This document shows positions 34,360 to 46,275 of a DNA stretch of 64,000 nt, piece by piece. Each line of letters begins with the position of its first letter. The first letter of the stretch is position 1. Under the pieces are notes generated by a model that was given only the letters and a program-made list of their open reading frames with translations, did no database searches and was not told where the DNA came from. The position numbers and the translations under genes were made by a program. Origin of the DNA: Acanthosepion esculentum (taxonomy: Eukaryota; Mollusca; Cephalopoda; Sepiida; Sepiidae); contig OZ038479.1 in the NCBI GenBank assembly GCA_964036315.1, positions 56,919,246-56,983,245 on the forward strand, given 5' to 3'.

Positions 34360-35110
34360 GGTTTGTTATGTTTTATGGCATATCAACCTCAATGCCAACA
34401 AGATTTTTATTGCTGGTAATATTTTTTACTCAAAAATGTATAGAGGGTAATTTCTTTTTACAAAAATGTATTGCTAGTAATTTTTTTCAAAAAATGTACG
34501 ACTGGTAATAATGTAATGCTGGTAATAGTCTTTTTTCCAAAAATGTATTGCTGGTATTTAAACATTTTTACACTTTAATAGTTTTTGGCCCCAATTTGGG
34601 GGTTAACTATTTGCCCATAGCTGAGACCCTAACAGACGCTACCACCTAGGGTCAAGGTGGACCTGTGAACACCAGCAATTAAAAGGTCATTGCACACTCT
34701 TCAAAATCTACTGATCAGAGGCCTTGTTGCCAGATGAACTTTATCGTCATGCCCAACACATGTATAGTTTTCTGATATAGTTTCAATAAACTACATCCTG
34801 TAGCAAGACATCTAATCTGGAGGTTTGGCATTTTGAGAAGTGTGGAAATTCTTGCTGTTCCTAGGTCCACCCTGATCCAGGGTGGTAGGTTCCCAGTTAT
34901 GGGCAAATAGTGAAGCCCCAGACAATGAAAATATAAAAATACATTTTTATATAATAAAAAATGACCAACAATACATATTTATAGTAAAATGACCAACAAT
35001 ATATTTTATCTGTAGTTGAAGATGTATTATATAATCACATTCAAATTTAGATTTCCGTATTAAATGAACCATAGAGGTTGATGTACCACTAAACAAAATC
35101 ATCCAACCAA
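34360..35110 (+). repeat. Header plus CAAAAATGTATTGCTGG array, with inverted ends
   Basis: The left end reads GTTTTATGGCATATCAACCTC (with preceding GGTTTGTTAT); the right end near 35060-35100 is the approximate reverse complement. Between them, units with AAAAATGTATTGCTGG occur on both sides of a nested inverted-repeat element (34592-34916). Copies without the nested element are at 1961-2400 and 8385-8885. A header-only relic lies at 34120-34170. Confidence 0.65.
34592..34916. mobile_element. Nested MITE of about 325 bp with 60-70-bp inverted ends
   Basis: The left end (GGGGGTTAACTATTTGCCCA, then a CTACCACC...GGTGGACCT stretch) is complementary to the right end (TGGGCAAATAGTGAAGCCCC). The interior is non-coding; the short minus-strand open frame there is incidental. 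Confidence 0.75.
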
Positions 35111-35995
35111 CAAAGATAAAAGAACATTCATGATACTCATCTATATAATATTCTACAATTTCTTAAAGAAATCAAACTGTATTCCCAAATATAACTTCAA
35201 CAAAACTACAACATAAAACACACATATCACTACCTCTAACAATTATGTTCACACAAACTTTTATATGCACAAAAGCTGAGTATCATCTACGATATAGTCA
35301 GTTGTGAAAGCAGAATAACATATATTTTTATTCAAACTTCCCAAGAAAATTAAATTTCAGCATTAAAAAAACTATTTGCTATTAACAGTGAAGGTTTCAA
35401 ATTATTATGAATAAGAATAAAGTCTTCAGCAGCAATGTTTCTTTTTTTTCTTTAAGCTTAACAAGTAAGTCTATATGAAGAAACTTACAGGATACAGAGA
35501 GATTCATGCCTTTTTCAATGATATTAGTACAAAGTGAACAAAGCAGACTTGGTTAGAATTTGAATTTTTCATTCCTATTCAACTTTCTTCATTGAAATGT
35601 AGTACCACATTTAGATAACAGCTCTAAGAAATTTCCATCAGTGAGTCACCTCTTAAGATCAATTATAATCCTTTTTACCACTGTCTACACCCAGTGGTGT
35701 TCCTGTCCTCGGGATCTTAGGATGACATTTTGAACACAGGGCTATCTCTGCACTGGTCCAATCTGGTTATTGGTCACTGGCTGCTTCGATGCACACCATC
35801 TCTGTCCATGTTGTGTTCTTGATCTCAGAGCTGTGGAAGATCGATACAGTAATCCCGTTGCTAGTTCGAGCTGTGGTGGGTATTACATTTAGGGAAGAAA
35901 TATCTTCGCAATAAAAATAAAGAAGGAAGATTCATTGTGTTAATCTTCATTTGGTTTATATAATTCTTGGTTCAACAAAAATTAACCCTTTGTGC
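35111..35995. repeat. Spacer with an old SINE fragment
   Basis: 35490-35625 matches the minus strand of SINE S1 (GATTCATGCCTTTTTCAATG against GATTCACGCCTTTCCCAATG at 29270) and also 16240-16330. 35680-35900 is GC-richer and may be another repeat that I cannot name. Confidence 0.5.
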
Positions 35996-35996
35996 T

Positions 35997-36930
35997 TCAA
36001 TCTCTGTAGTGACACAATAACTTGCCTAATATTTTGGGTTCAAAGTTCTTCAGAATCGAAAATCTGGTGGCAGCTGATGTTGATTCCAGAGGCACTCCAT
36101 ATAGTATTTGCATCACAAGTCTTTGAGCTCTCAAAGCTATCTGCTTATATGTACAGGTGATGTACGGAAGACCATCTAGTTCCATAGTTTTGTCCCGACC
36201 AACTAGCTTCAATGCTTCCTCGATCTCAGATTCTGTAACGGGACCCGTGCACCCAGCCACTTCAGCCGCCTCGAGGTGTGGTATGTCAGACAAATAGGTG
36301 TCGAACTGAACAGGGTTCAGCCTGGGCTCCCTGGTGAAAAGATCCTGAAAGTAGTCACGAAAAGCCTCACATTTGTAATCACAGTTCGCTTATCCGGCAA
36401 TGTGATGCACGTGATATGTCTATTGGGTGCATTTCTAATTTCCTCTGCACGCAGTCCAGCGGGCGTATTCGTTGCCGCGGAAGACATTCCTTTTAACCTA
36501 GCCTTAACTACAAGAGCTTGATCCTTCTTGATAAGCAAGGAGGCCAGCTCCGCCCTAGCGAAGGCTACTTCTCCACTATTACGGGATTTAATCATCCGAT
36601 CAACTTTAGATTCCGTTTGTGCTGCTAAACTAATTCATTTGAGTCGATGACTATACTCATCAGCAAACAACCTAATTTTGGATTTTAATACATCTCACCG
36701 ATTATTCTTAACCACGGCCCTGTCAATTTCCGCTGTAGCATTAGTAGCAACTGGTGCTGGAAATCTATCTCACCAAATAATAATGCGTTCAATTTCCATT
36801 AGCCAGTCATACTAACCTTAGGCTTGTCTAAATTTACACAAACCCGGGTGAGCATATGATCCGTATAAACTATTAAATGGGAACTTAGATTCTTCAAGCT
36901 GCAAGAAAGTTCTCCGTGACATCAACATCT
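35997..36930 (-). pseudogene. Tx1-like non-LTR retrotransposon fragment
   Basis: The minus strand reads, in order, an endonuclease end (SSHLIVYTDHMLTRVCV, then DKPKVSMTG), a linker with AELASLLIKKDQALVVKARL and ATNTPAGLRAEEIRNA, then across a frameshift EAAEVAGCTGPVTESEIEEA and GRDKTMELDGLPY, the start of the reverse transcriptase as in Tx1-type ORF2 proteins. The middle of the palm domain is deleted: the text jumps to SAATRFSILKNFEPKILGK. Several stops. The element is truncated and dead. Confidence 0.75.
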
Positions 36931-37630
36931 TTGCCCTTTATTTGTCTGAAGTTCTTTAGGGTTTTAGGGTTTTAGATGACGGGTTTAGACAAAGACCTTT
37001 TCGGCTTGTTCCCAGGACACGCAGCAGACGTCTTCCTGAGGAAGGTATAGAGTCTTGATTTTTTTTTCTGATTGTGAAATAGCCTCTGGGATTCTATCTA
37101 TTTTTGTGGGGTAACTGAGATGGTGTGGGGGTCAAGGTGTTGTTCTGGGTGTAGTTTTAAAGGGTGATGTCAAGGAAATGTTTTGAACATATTTTTCTGA
37201 TGTTTGGATGGTATGTGCGTGACTGACGTATGGAAGGCTAAAACTTTTCAAGATGTTGGTGAAGACGAGACAGAAGATGAAGGGCCCCTCACTACCAACA
37301 GCAAAAATTCCTATTTCTGCTTGGCTTTATAAAATAAAATATAACAAATAAGATAGAAAACGGTATAAAAAGAACTTCACAAAAATGGCTCGCCTTGGAG
37401 CAAAAACTTTAGGACGAAAAGAAAAAAACAACAAAAAAACGGTAGTCTGGTGTAACTAAAGAAATGTTATACCAGAAAAAAAAAAAGAAGAAAAATTTGG
37501 CTGACAGTCGACTCGAGTGTGTGACGGGGGATAGAAACTGGAAATAAAAAAAAAAAAAAACTCGATCAATTTGTAATTTCTTTAAAAACTTATCAAAAAA
37601 GATAAAATAAAGACAAAAATTAAACAAAAA
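36931..37630. other. Spacer upstream of gene 3
   Basis: Has a TTTAGGGTTTTAGGGTTTTAG stretch near 36957 and A- and T-rich runs. No gene is recognised; the minus-strand frame at 37409-37678 is low-complexity. Confidence 0.5.
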
Positions 37631-37995
37631 TCTCCCTCGCGCGCGAATCGTTGGTGTTATATTCAAAACAAGTTTCACACTAGCAGACGAAAAGTCGTCT
37701 GTTATTGGTCGACCGCTAGAAAAAAGAGGCGTCTAAGCCGTCGTGAACGCTTCGTCCCCTGTTCTCTACTGCGGTCGGAGTTTTTTTTTCCTCTGTCGCC
37801 TCTTTATGCACTTTTTATAGTTTCATTGACAGTTAAAATTGATATAACTTTAAAAAGAGTTTCGCGATGGTATCACGACTCCGAGATCTATCTGCTTTAC
37901 TTTTATGATTCGTGAAAGCCGCCGTTTTGTTTTGGTTGGGGAGACGTCCGAATCAGGTTTCGTCCCGGATGTAAGCTATTTTCTTTATTGGTGTT
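37631..37995 (+). promoter_or_regulatory. CpG-rich region, putative promoter of gene 3
   Basis: Much richer in CG dinucleotides than its surroundings (CGCGCGAATCG near 37638, then many CG sites to 37970). It contains a 7-bp stem hairpin CAGACGAAAAGTCGTCTG and, right after it, ATTGG (inverted CCAAT). It lies immediately upstream of module 4. The promoter role is inferred from position. Confidence 0.45.
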
Positions 37996-38224
37996 ACAAG
38001 GAACTAAATCTTTTCTAACACCGCTTAACTTGTTTCGTCTTACCTTATCAATCGAAATATTTTCTCAAAAACAAAAGTACTTAGGCTTTTCTGTCGTGTT
38101 TTATCCATTTCTTTTCAATAGGATTATATGAATTGAAAGAACAGCACAAAATCTGGGCAGGTTAACGAAGAATTCTCGGTTTTCCGTTTTGTTTTTCTCG
38201 TATTTACTTGTCTGAGACTGAAAG
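37996..38224 (+). promoter_or_regulatory. Zinc-finger 5' module 4
   Basis: Starts ACAAGGAACTAAATCTTT and ends GACTGAAAG before the donor GTAAGTAG at 38225. It has the two-codon upstream ORF ATGAATTGA near 38129 and the shared CGTTTTGTTTTTCTCGT stretch. The downstream partner is the 6-finger exon (acceptor 43755-43756). Confidence 0.65.
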
Positions 38225-38846
38225 GTAAGTAGAAGAATATATATAAATAATTTCTATATCACGTGTACTTTTTAAATTTGTGTTGGGAGGGTCGTTCAGT
38301 TTTTTTTTTTTAAGTTTTATAAAGAAAAATCCCTGAAGATATTATTTCAGTGAAAAAAAAATACGCAATATAGTACTATAACGGAAAATTTGTCCCGAAT
38401 CGTACCAAAAATAATTGTTAATAAAACTGAATTTTTTTATTTTTAATTCCTAATGGTTCACTCATAGTGGAAAATGCTAATAGCATTTTTTGATTTTACA
38501 GACATGTTTTCATTTTAAAAAAATAAAAGATAGAAGCTCTTGTGATGAAAAGCAACGATAAATTTCAAAATAGCACTGAAAAATTACAAGTATTTTTAAA
38601 AAATATAAACAGTAAATTTTGTCCAATCTGAAAGAAAATGTGCGTAAATTTTGGTTTTAATTAACTCCTGAGCGCTAAATATCCCTTAAAACTTTCCAAA
38701 ATCGTCATAATTCCGTGCAAATGTACTTGCTGAACTCGAATTAACAATTAAATTATGAAGAGACCACCATACGGTTGTTCTTTTTTGGGGTTTTTTGAGT
38801 TATCGACAAGAAAAAATCGGACTTCTTGTTGGTCATTCGTCCCCAT
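38225..38846. other. Start of intron, gene 3
   Basis: AT-rich intron with nothing recognised. Confidence 0.5.
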
Positions 38847-39570
38847 CATGAATATTGATTCGGTGCGGGATACTTCCGGCCTATTTACTTCTTTTACAGA
38901 CTTTCGTTGCAGAAAATCACTATGCACTACCGTAAAGAAATGTAATTTTTTTTTTTTTTTTGGTAAGTGTAGTTTTATTTATAACAAAAACAAATTAAAT
39001 AATAAAACAGAACCTTTTTTCCGTTTTGAATATCAATGAAAAATTAAAAGAACAAATTAAATAATAAAAATAAAGCATTTTTTATATTTTAAAATTGAAA
39101 ATAAAACAAAAATTAATGCACAAACTTGGTAAAATAGAAGGGTTGATTGTATTATTTAATTTTTTTTTTTAAAATTTGTCCCCTTTTCTACACAGAAAGA
39201 AAACCCCTCTCCTAACCTTAACACCTAACCCTAAAGTTAATCCAGTTTATATTGTATCATTAAATTTTTTTTTTTAAATTTGTCCCCTTTTCTACACAAA
39301 GAAAACGCCTCCCCTATCTTTAACACCTAACCCTAAAGTTAATCCGGTTTATTGTATCATTAAATTTTATTTTTTTAATTTGTTCCCTACTCAACACAGA
39401 AAGAAGCCAAACACAACCCCTAACCCTGAAAAAAAAAAAAAAATTACATTTCTTTACGGTAGTGTGTAGTGATTTTCTGCAACGAAAGTCTGTAAAAGAA
39501 GTAAATAGGCCTAAATTTTTATTTCTGCACCGGAGGTGTCCCGCACCGAATCAATATTCATCATGGCAGT
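38847..39570. mobile_element. MITE with 110-130-bp TIRs and an internal tandem repeat
   Basis: The left end (CATGAATATTGATTCGGTGC through CTACCGTAAAGAAATGTAA near 38845-38945) is the reverse complement of the right end (39445-39567), apart from a small insertion. The interior (39150-39430) has three units of roughly 110-120 bp with AATTTGTCCCCTTTTCTAC and CCTAACCCTAAAGTTAATCC. The open frame 38755-39039 runs through the left TIR and is not a gene. Confidence 0.8.
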
Positions 39571-40918
39571 AATGCTATTAGATTGGTATCTAGGTTTCAA
39601 ATTTTACAGTTGAAACAGTTAAATGTAAACCACTTCTACTCCAATAGCTTCTTGCACTTTCCAACAGTGAAACTCCCTTCCTCTTACTAACTACCCTGAT
39701 AACTACAATCGTCAAAAATTTAAATGCAGTGTCAATCGTCGTGTTCTGATGCTTTGATCACTGTTCTTTTTATCCTTTCCTGGGTCTCTCCTATAGCTAC
39801 TCCTTTATCTTACTTTCACTCTCTGTAATCCCCTGTGTACTAGTGGCACACCCACCCTGCTGGTGGTAAAATGCTTGAAAAAAAATTATTTTTTGTAGAA
39901 CAGGACCCCCAGTTACAGAAAATCTACTCTGAATTGTAAAGTACAAAGTGCAATAAAACTTAGTATTATTTAAATGGAAAAACTTTTAATTGCTATTATA
40001 AATAAGATATGGACAATTACGATGAATAATGAATTTTTAAAAGAACTGTTTACATTTTCTTAAAATTTTAATTAGAATAATTTTTAAAGTTTTAAATCTT
40101 TTAAAATTCTGTATTAACTTGTTGCAGTCAATTGATATTAAGTTAAAACTATATTTAGTAATTATAAATGGAAAAGCTTAGTAAAATTTAGCAAAATCCC
40201 CAGTATTTTTTAAATAATTTGAATTTTTTTTGTGTGTGTATGTATAAATGTCGCATTGTTTGAAATGTCAAACCAAACCCAGAGTAGTCAATCTGTATGT
40301 TGGTGTTTCTGAAGATTGGTTTGATGACATTTGTGTAAATATTCTTCCTATGTTTATTTCCTAAAATGGGCAGACATATAACCTCCACATTCTTGAGTCA
40401 CTCAGTAAAGATACACGTGAAAAGAGGATGAATTAAGAGAAAAAGATAAAGAGAGAAGTAAAGTAAAAAGAGAAAAGGTAGTGATATGAAAAAAGGAGTG
40501 AGACTAAAGGAAAGAAAGAAGACAGGATTGAGAGTGAGGAAGGTAGTAGGAGAGCAACAACAAACAGAAGAAAGAAGAAACTAAAGAGTAGGTGAAAGTG
40601 ACTTAGAATGAGATAGTAAGAGTAAAAGACAGAGAGGAGAATGTGATGGAGTAAGAGAATAGCAAAGGACATGCTGAAAATTTTCTTCATTGAATTTAAT
40701 CTACTGCAAGGCCATGTTTTCCAGATTAGATTTATGACATTCCCGAGAGAGCTATATATATTTTCAATCAGAACCTGACGATTGTGTTGGGAATGAAACT
40801 CAGTTGTGTTACCACTGAGGAAAAAAAATGTATATTTATTATTGATATAAATTATAGCTCTGTTATTATACATTGTGCACTATTTTATTAGCACCAGAAC
40901 TCAATGTGCGATATATAA
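39571..40918. other. Intron with a repeat piece and a polypurine tract
   Basis: An intron-family copy lies at 39895-40110 (CTACTCTGAATTGTAAAG to AATGAATTTTTAAAAGAAC). 40430-40675 is strongly purine-biased on the + strand (long GA-rich text), which explains the pyrimidine-coded minus-strand open frame there. Confidence 0.6.
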
Positions 40919-41431
40919 TAAACAATAAAATCCAAAATTACCTCATATGAGGAATAGCCTATGTCAGCAGACAAAGATAACGGTTGTCTGTCTTATCAAC
41001 CCTTGTGTGGACTGAGTTTGTGTCAGAAACAGAAATTTAACTGTGAAAGCTAAAAAGAGAAACAACCAGTTGAAAAACTAACTCTTCAAATGTCGAAGTA
41101 TAACTAATTTTTATTTCTATATCCCCCCTATAACCTCTTTACACTATATTAATTATAAATATTCAGGTTAAATTTTATAAAATTTCTTCCCTTTAAGACT
41201 AATACCTTCCCCCCTTCCCTAACCCCTACCTCGTGCCTTTCGTGTGACTGAAACATTGAAATTGATAAAAAAATTTTGACAAGTGGTTGTTTTTTTTTAG
41301 CTTTTGCAGTTAAATTTCTATTTCTGACATGAACTCAGTCAACACCAGGGTTGATAAGACAGACAACCAATATTGTTGTCTGCCGAAATAGGCTATTCCC
41401 CATATGAGATGATTTTGGATTTTATTGTTTA
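40919..41431. mobile_element. MITE of about 513 bp with 125-bp inverted ends
   Basis: The left end TAAACAATAAAATCCAAAAT, then CAGACAA..GGTTGTCTGTCTTATC, is complementary to the right end finishing ATTTTATTGTTTA at 41431. The arms are imperfect. The interior is non-coding. Confidence 0.8.
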
Positions 41432-41458
41432 TCAATTATATACCAATGGGTTTGTTAC

Positions 41459-41461
<3 letters not shown>

Positions 41462-41511
<50 letters not shown>
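41462..41511. repeat. (TA)n microsatellite
   Basis: An uninterrupted TA tract of about 50 bp. The Tyr/Ile open frames over it are artefacts. Confidence 0.9.
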
Positions 41512-41515
<4 letters not shown>

Positions 41516-42050
41516 GTTTAAAAGTTATTTATTTAACTGGATACTCATATTTGAGTAGATGCTCTGTTTTTATTTATTTATTAAACAGTATATTTATTTA
41601 TTCATTTACATCTATTGACCTTAAATATTCAAGAAATATGTGTTCTCCAGCAGGATATGAACTGTGTCCCCTAGGGGAAACCCTCATTACATCTGACATG
41701 CCTTAGACTTATTTTTCTAACAAGATTTCTCTTGTTAAAAAAATGTTGAACCACTTTTGAAGGTCATCCTGATGTTATGTGGACCACAGATCTTTTGTAT
41801 ATTTTCTGCTAATCAGTTTACATAGGGCAGGCAGACCAAAGCTGTTTTCTGAGTGTTTTTATCCTCTTGTACTCTCCTATCCTTGTTTGGCAGAGCTGCT
41901 TCCATGTACCCCAGGCAGTTGTTACATTGTAGGGTACTATTTATACTACCCATTTCCTGTTCATATGTTTCTGGGTCACCAAATTATGACTTTTACTTGA
42001 TATTGTAAGCAGTGGATGATCCCTTTTTTTAAACTGGGTGGTGGGTGTTG
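41512..42050. other. Intron
   Basis: No feature is recognised. Confidence 0.5.
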
Positions 42051-42051
42051 A

Positions 42052-42175
42052 AGAAGGCTGGAGTGTACAATGGCCGAAACATTGGGAATATAGCAAAAAA
42101 AGATGAGGACAACAGTCCAAAGAATGCAAATAGTGTAAATAATTAAAATAGGTCATCTCAGAAATAAAGACAAAA
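42052..42175 (+). mobile_element. Penelope-tail arm, isolated
   Basis: Matches the right arm of the palindromic element: GAAGAAGGCTGGAGTGTACA, GGCCGAAACATTG, GATGAGGACAACAGTCC and TCATCTCAGAAATAAAGACA in order. No left arm or loop is present. Confidence 0.75.
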
Positions 42176-42224
42176 TCACATTTAAACAAATAAATGAAAC
42201 ATCTGTCAGATTTAATCTATCTCT

Positions 42225-42225
<1 letters not shown>

Positions 42226-42299
<74 letters not shown>
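42226..42299. repeat. (TA)n microsatellite
   Basis: A TA tract of about 74 bp, immediately after the isolated Penelope arm. Confidence 0.9.
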
Positions 42300-42302
<3 letters not shown>

Positions 42303-43164
42303 CTCAGAATTATCCTGTAGAAAAAGACAATATGTATAAAGGTGAAAAGACAACAGGAAAACTGTTGGCCAGTGCATTTTGTCCAATGTGGATTTTTTCA
42401 AAGCAAAATACGAAATGAATTTATTGAAACAAAGTATAACCAAAGACAAAATCTTGTTAGTAACTAGAAGAATTTAGAAACACTATTGTATATTCATTTG
42501 GTCAACTGAAAAATTACATCAATTACTTTTTATGTTTGAAGAGAATACTTTCACATGTATAAATATTGTTTGTATTGTTGTGTTGACAGATTCAACTGTT
42601 TTCTTTTGATTTCTTGATATATTTGTTGTGTACATTGGCTTGGGAGTGTAGTGATTCAATTAGGAATGGTGATATTGGGAAATATATATAGTGAAAGATG
42701 CAGTTACTGTTAAACAAGAAGCAGCTAGAGATTTATTTAAATCCCTTTACAAAATTCTCAATCTTTATTAAATAGAAAAATAGAAATTGATTTTGTTTTG
42801 TAACTAATGATAAATTTCATTGTTATATAAATTTTCTGCTCAGTCTTGCATTGCATTTTATGGAAAATGAAGGAATATTGTTTTTATTAAGGTGATCTTG
42901 TTATTCTCTTTTAGGCTTCCTTCTCTTGCACTCATGGATCATGTCTGCCTTATTTTGTATACACCTTTGATTAATTTGTGCTGATGTGTGCAACTTTTCC
43001 CTTCATGCTACTGAAAAGTTATAGTTCATTTATTCTCAGTAACTATGCATCTTTGGAGAATAAAATGTTACAGCTTTTAATGGGCAGTTCATTGTAAAAA
43101 CATGAAATTGGCAAATACACCTTCAAATATATTGTTATCCAAAGAAATATAATAATTTCTTTAT
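42300..43164. other. Intron
   Basis: No feature is recognised beyond AT-rich sequence. Confidence 0.5.
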
Positions 43165-43490
43165 TTACACTATTTACATTGTTCGGAATGTCGTCCTCAT
43201 CTTTGTTGCCATATTCATAATGTTTCGGTTGTTATACGTCCTGGCCTTCTTCAAGTGATTGGAATTTCAAACTGAACCCTTCATTTCGTCCGCGAGGGTA
43301 GATTGTTCTACTTCCACGTGCCATGCCTCTTCTAGATGTCTCAGTTATCTCTCTGAAGACGGCTGGAGCATACAACAGTCAAAACATCATGAATATGGCA
43401 ACAAAGACGAGGACAACAGTCTGAACAATGTAAATAGTGTAAATAATTACAATACCTCATCTCAGAAATTTAGACAGACAATAATTTCTT
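43165..43490. mobile_element. Palindromic Penelope-arm element lacking the loop
   Basis: The left arm (TGTCGTCCTCATCTTTGTTG, CCTGGCCTTCTTCAAGTGA) and right arm (CTGAAGACGGCTGGAGCATA, GACGAGGACAACAGTC) face each other, but the tRNA-like core and the inner parts of both arms are deleted. It lies in the intron of gene 3. Confidence 0.75.
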
Positions 43491-43559
43491 ATTAAAATTA
43501 TTACATTTATTTCTATACATGTTTTTACAGATAGAATCATTTATACATTGGACCAAGTT

Positions 43560-43756
43560 TGATGCTTGAGCAGTCTTGTTTCACAGACTGTCAGTTACTG
43601 CAAGTAGTTTGATCTTTTCTGCCGGCTGCATTATTGTCCTTGTGCCAGATTAAACACATTTTAGTATATAACTATATGTATCTACTGTAATATGAAGAGA
43701 TTTCATGTATTATTTACTGTCTCTTGTTAATATAGTGTTTATTTTTTTCTTCACAG
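43560..43756 (+). promoter_or_regulatory. Conserved intron end and acceptor, gene 3
   Basis: Has the shared segments GCTGCATTATTGTCCTTGTG, GATTTCATGTATTATTTACT and a pyrimidine tract with TTCACAG ending at 43756. The exon starts ATGTTTTGGCTGAACAGAAA, as in gene 4. Confidence 0.7.
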
Positions 43757-43928
43757 ATGTTTTGGCTGAACAGAAAATCATGATATACATAAAAAAAACT
43801 GATATTATGGGGAATTTAAATAAAGAAAACAAGACTCTTGACTTTCCACGAAGAACTGAGAAAGATATGCATCAATCGTCATGTAAATGTTGTGTATCTA
43901 TGCAGTGAATTCCGATCTAGTGTAGCAA
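43757..43928 (+). pseudogene. Leader of gene 3 with relic N-terminus
   Basis: The start of the terminal exon encodes a short frame with MGNLNKENKTLDFPRRTEKD and SSCKCC before a TGA, homologous to the leaders of the other genes. The main finger frame begins after it. The first codons overlap the intron end, so the frame is not a complete gene. Confidence 0.5.
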
Positions 43929-44453
43929 ATGGATGCACACACGGGAGAGAAACCCTATTCTTGTGAAGTTTGTGCATCTACATTTTTATGGAAGTCATGT
44001 TTGGTGGACCATGTGCGAATTCATACAGGTGAGAAACCATACTCTTGTGAAGTGTGTGGATCAGCATTTTCACGGAAGTCATATTTGGTGTACCATATGC
44101 GAACGCACACAGGAGAGAAACCATATGTTTGTGAAATATGTGGATCTGCATTTTCATGTAAGTCACATTTGGTTCACCATATGAGAACACACACAGGGGA
44201 GAAACCATATTCTTGTGATGTTTGTGCATCTTCATTTTCACAAAAGTCACATTTGGTACGCCATATGCGAACACACACTGGAGAAAAACCATATTCTTGT
44301 GAAGTTTGTGGATCTGCTTATTCATCTAGCTCAAATTTGGTGCGCCATGTGCGGATACACACAGGAGATAAACCATATTCTTGTGAAGTTTGTAGATCTG
44401 CATTTTCAGACAGGACAACATTGGTGAAACATATGCGAATGCACAAGAGATGA
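43929..44453 (+). CDS. C2H2 zinc-finger protein, 6 fingers (gene 3)
   Basis: Putative nuclear DNA-binding protein of 174 residues. The start MDAHTGEKP is the linker of a lost finger, then six complete C-x2-C-x12-H-x3-H fingers follow with intact TGEKP or TGDKP linkers. Helix positions -1/3/6 are W/C/D, R/Y/Y, C/H/H, Q/H/R, S/N/R and D/T/K, so each finger should read different bases. It ends MRMHKR, the usual way such arrays stop. It is the shortest of the four. The start is the first ATG in the open frame; an upstream start in another exon cannot be excluded. It is probably spliced to module 4 at 37996. Confidence 0.88.
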   Translation: MDAHTGEKPYSCEVCASTFLWKSCLVDHVRIHTGEKPYSCEVCGSAFSRKSYLVYHMRTHTGEKPYVCEICGSAFSCKSHLVHHMRTHTGEKPYSCDVCASSFSQKSHLVRHMRTHTGEKPYSCEVCGSAYSSSSNLVRHVRIHTGDKPYSCEVCRSAFSDRTTLVKHMRMHKR

Positions 44454-45000
<547 letters not shown>

Positions 45001-45084
45001 TATCTTTGAAATCTCAATTAAAATTTAAATCTTTGCATTTTCATTGAAAGCTTCTATGTACCATATCTTTACAGGATGATGGTA

Positions 45085-45870
45085 ATCATGGCTCTCCACA
45101 ATTTCCTGTCCTATGTAGCTCTTAATAAATTTTGTCTTTTTGTTATCTCTCCTAAACCTTGTTCCACCATTCATTTATTCGAGCTCACTAGGTAGGTTGT
45201 GTCTTGTGTTCTTTTGCCCCTCTTGCCTTCAATCTGTCATGTGAGTGTCAAATTTTCCAAGCCTTAGAAATTTTAATTACCTCTTCCTGATGTTAAGTAT
45301 AAGGGCCCTTTCTGTTTTTATTTTCTCTAAAACTCCATCACTGTTCAGGCCATAGTATTCTCATCCTCCTTCTGTAGAGCCATGTTTCTGCTGCTTTAAG
45401 TTTTTTCTTCATTTGTGGATAGATTGTTTGCCATCTGGGAGGACTTGAATTACATAACAGTTCAGTACTCTTTTCATTGTTTCTAATGAAATTTTCTTGT
45501 TTCTTGATATTTTGCCTACTTTTTGGAAGGCACTTTTTGCTAACCCTATATGTCTTTGGATTTCAGTGTCACATGTAATTTGCATGCTGGGTTATTCCTT
45601 TTATTAACAACCATGCTGTCTTCTTGCAATTGATGTTTTTCTTTACTTATTGCTTTCCTTCACAGCCTTCTGTACCAGTTCTTGTAGTTTCCTTTGTATG
45701 TCTGCTATCAATACTATATCATCTGCATATCTCATGTTGTTAAGATTGTGGCTGCCGATAATGACTCATGTTCGGACTTTTAATTCTCTCAGAATCACCT
45801 CACTGTATAGGTTGAATAAATTTGAGAAGACACATCCATATTTTATACCCACATTTTTTATTTTTCACAA
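45085..45870 (-). pseudogene. Non-LTR retrotransposon reverse transcriptase, C-terminal half
   Basis: The minus strand has the catalytic motif NMRYADDIVLIADIQRKLQE, then LAKSAFQKVGKISRNKKISL, ETMKRVLNCYV, KRQLKFLRLGKFDTHM and, at the end near 45100, GQEIVESHDYH. This is the second half of a non-LTR reverse transcriptase with its C-terminal region, containing frame changes. It has the usual YADD, unlike the satellite unit at 56797-63690, which derives from the same segment of a related element. The 3' end resembles 30310-30575. Confidence 0.8.
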
Positions 45871-46275
45871 GGATGCAAGGCAGTTCACAGATAATAAAGA
45901 AATAGGAATCAGTAGAGAATCATGATTGCATCCTGAAGGGATATGGCATTTTTGTTTTTAATGTACAATGTATTGTTGTATTTGTTTTATTTCTTAATAG
46001 AATTGTTCATTTAATTGATTTCCATTGAAAGTTTTACCATAGGCCTGTCAGCCATATATTTCAGCAAGTGGTATGTATTGGTACAAGTTTGGAAAGAAGT
46101 TCATATCCATCCTTTTCAGGTGTCTCCTCTCCTGATTTGAATTCAGATTTTTCCTTCTGTGCTGTTGGCCAACCAAGACAAGCACCCAGTTTTTTTGTCT
46201 TATTCATAGCTGGTGGTAGGAGAGATGGATTCATGCCTGTATATATCTTTCACCATTTATATTTTGTGTTCTACA
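45871..46275. other. Spacer
   Basis: Nothing recognised. Confidence 0.5.

Noticed and set aside
36955..36985. Telomeric array (TTTAGGG-like)
   Set aside because: Only two or three imperfect units; too short to mean anything.
40433..40873. 146-residue minus-strand frame
   Set aside because: Ser/Leu/Phe-rich low-complexity text caused by the polypurine tract on the opposite strand.
41373..42449. Frames with long Tyr/Ile runs
   Set aside because: Produced by (TA)n tracts; the same applies to 52778-53649.
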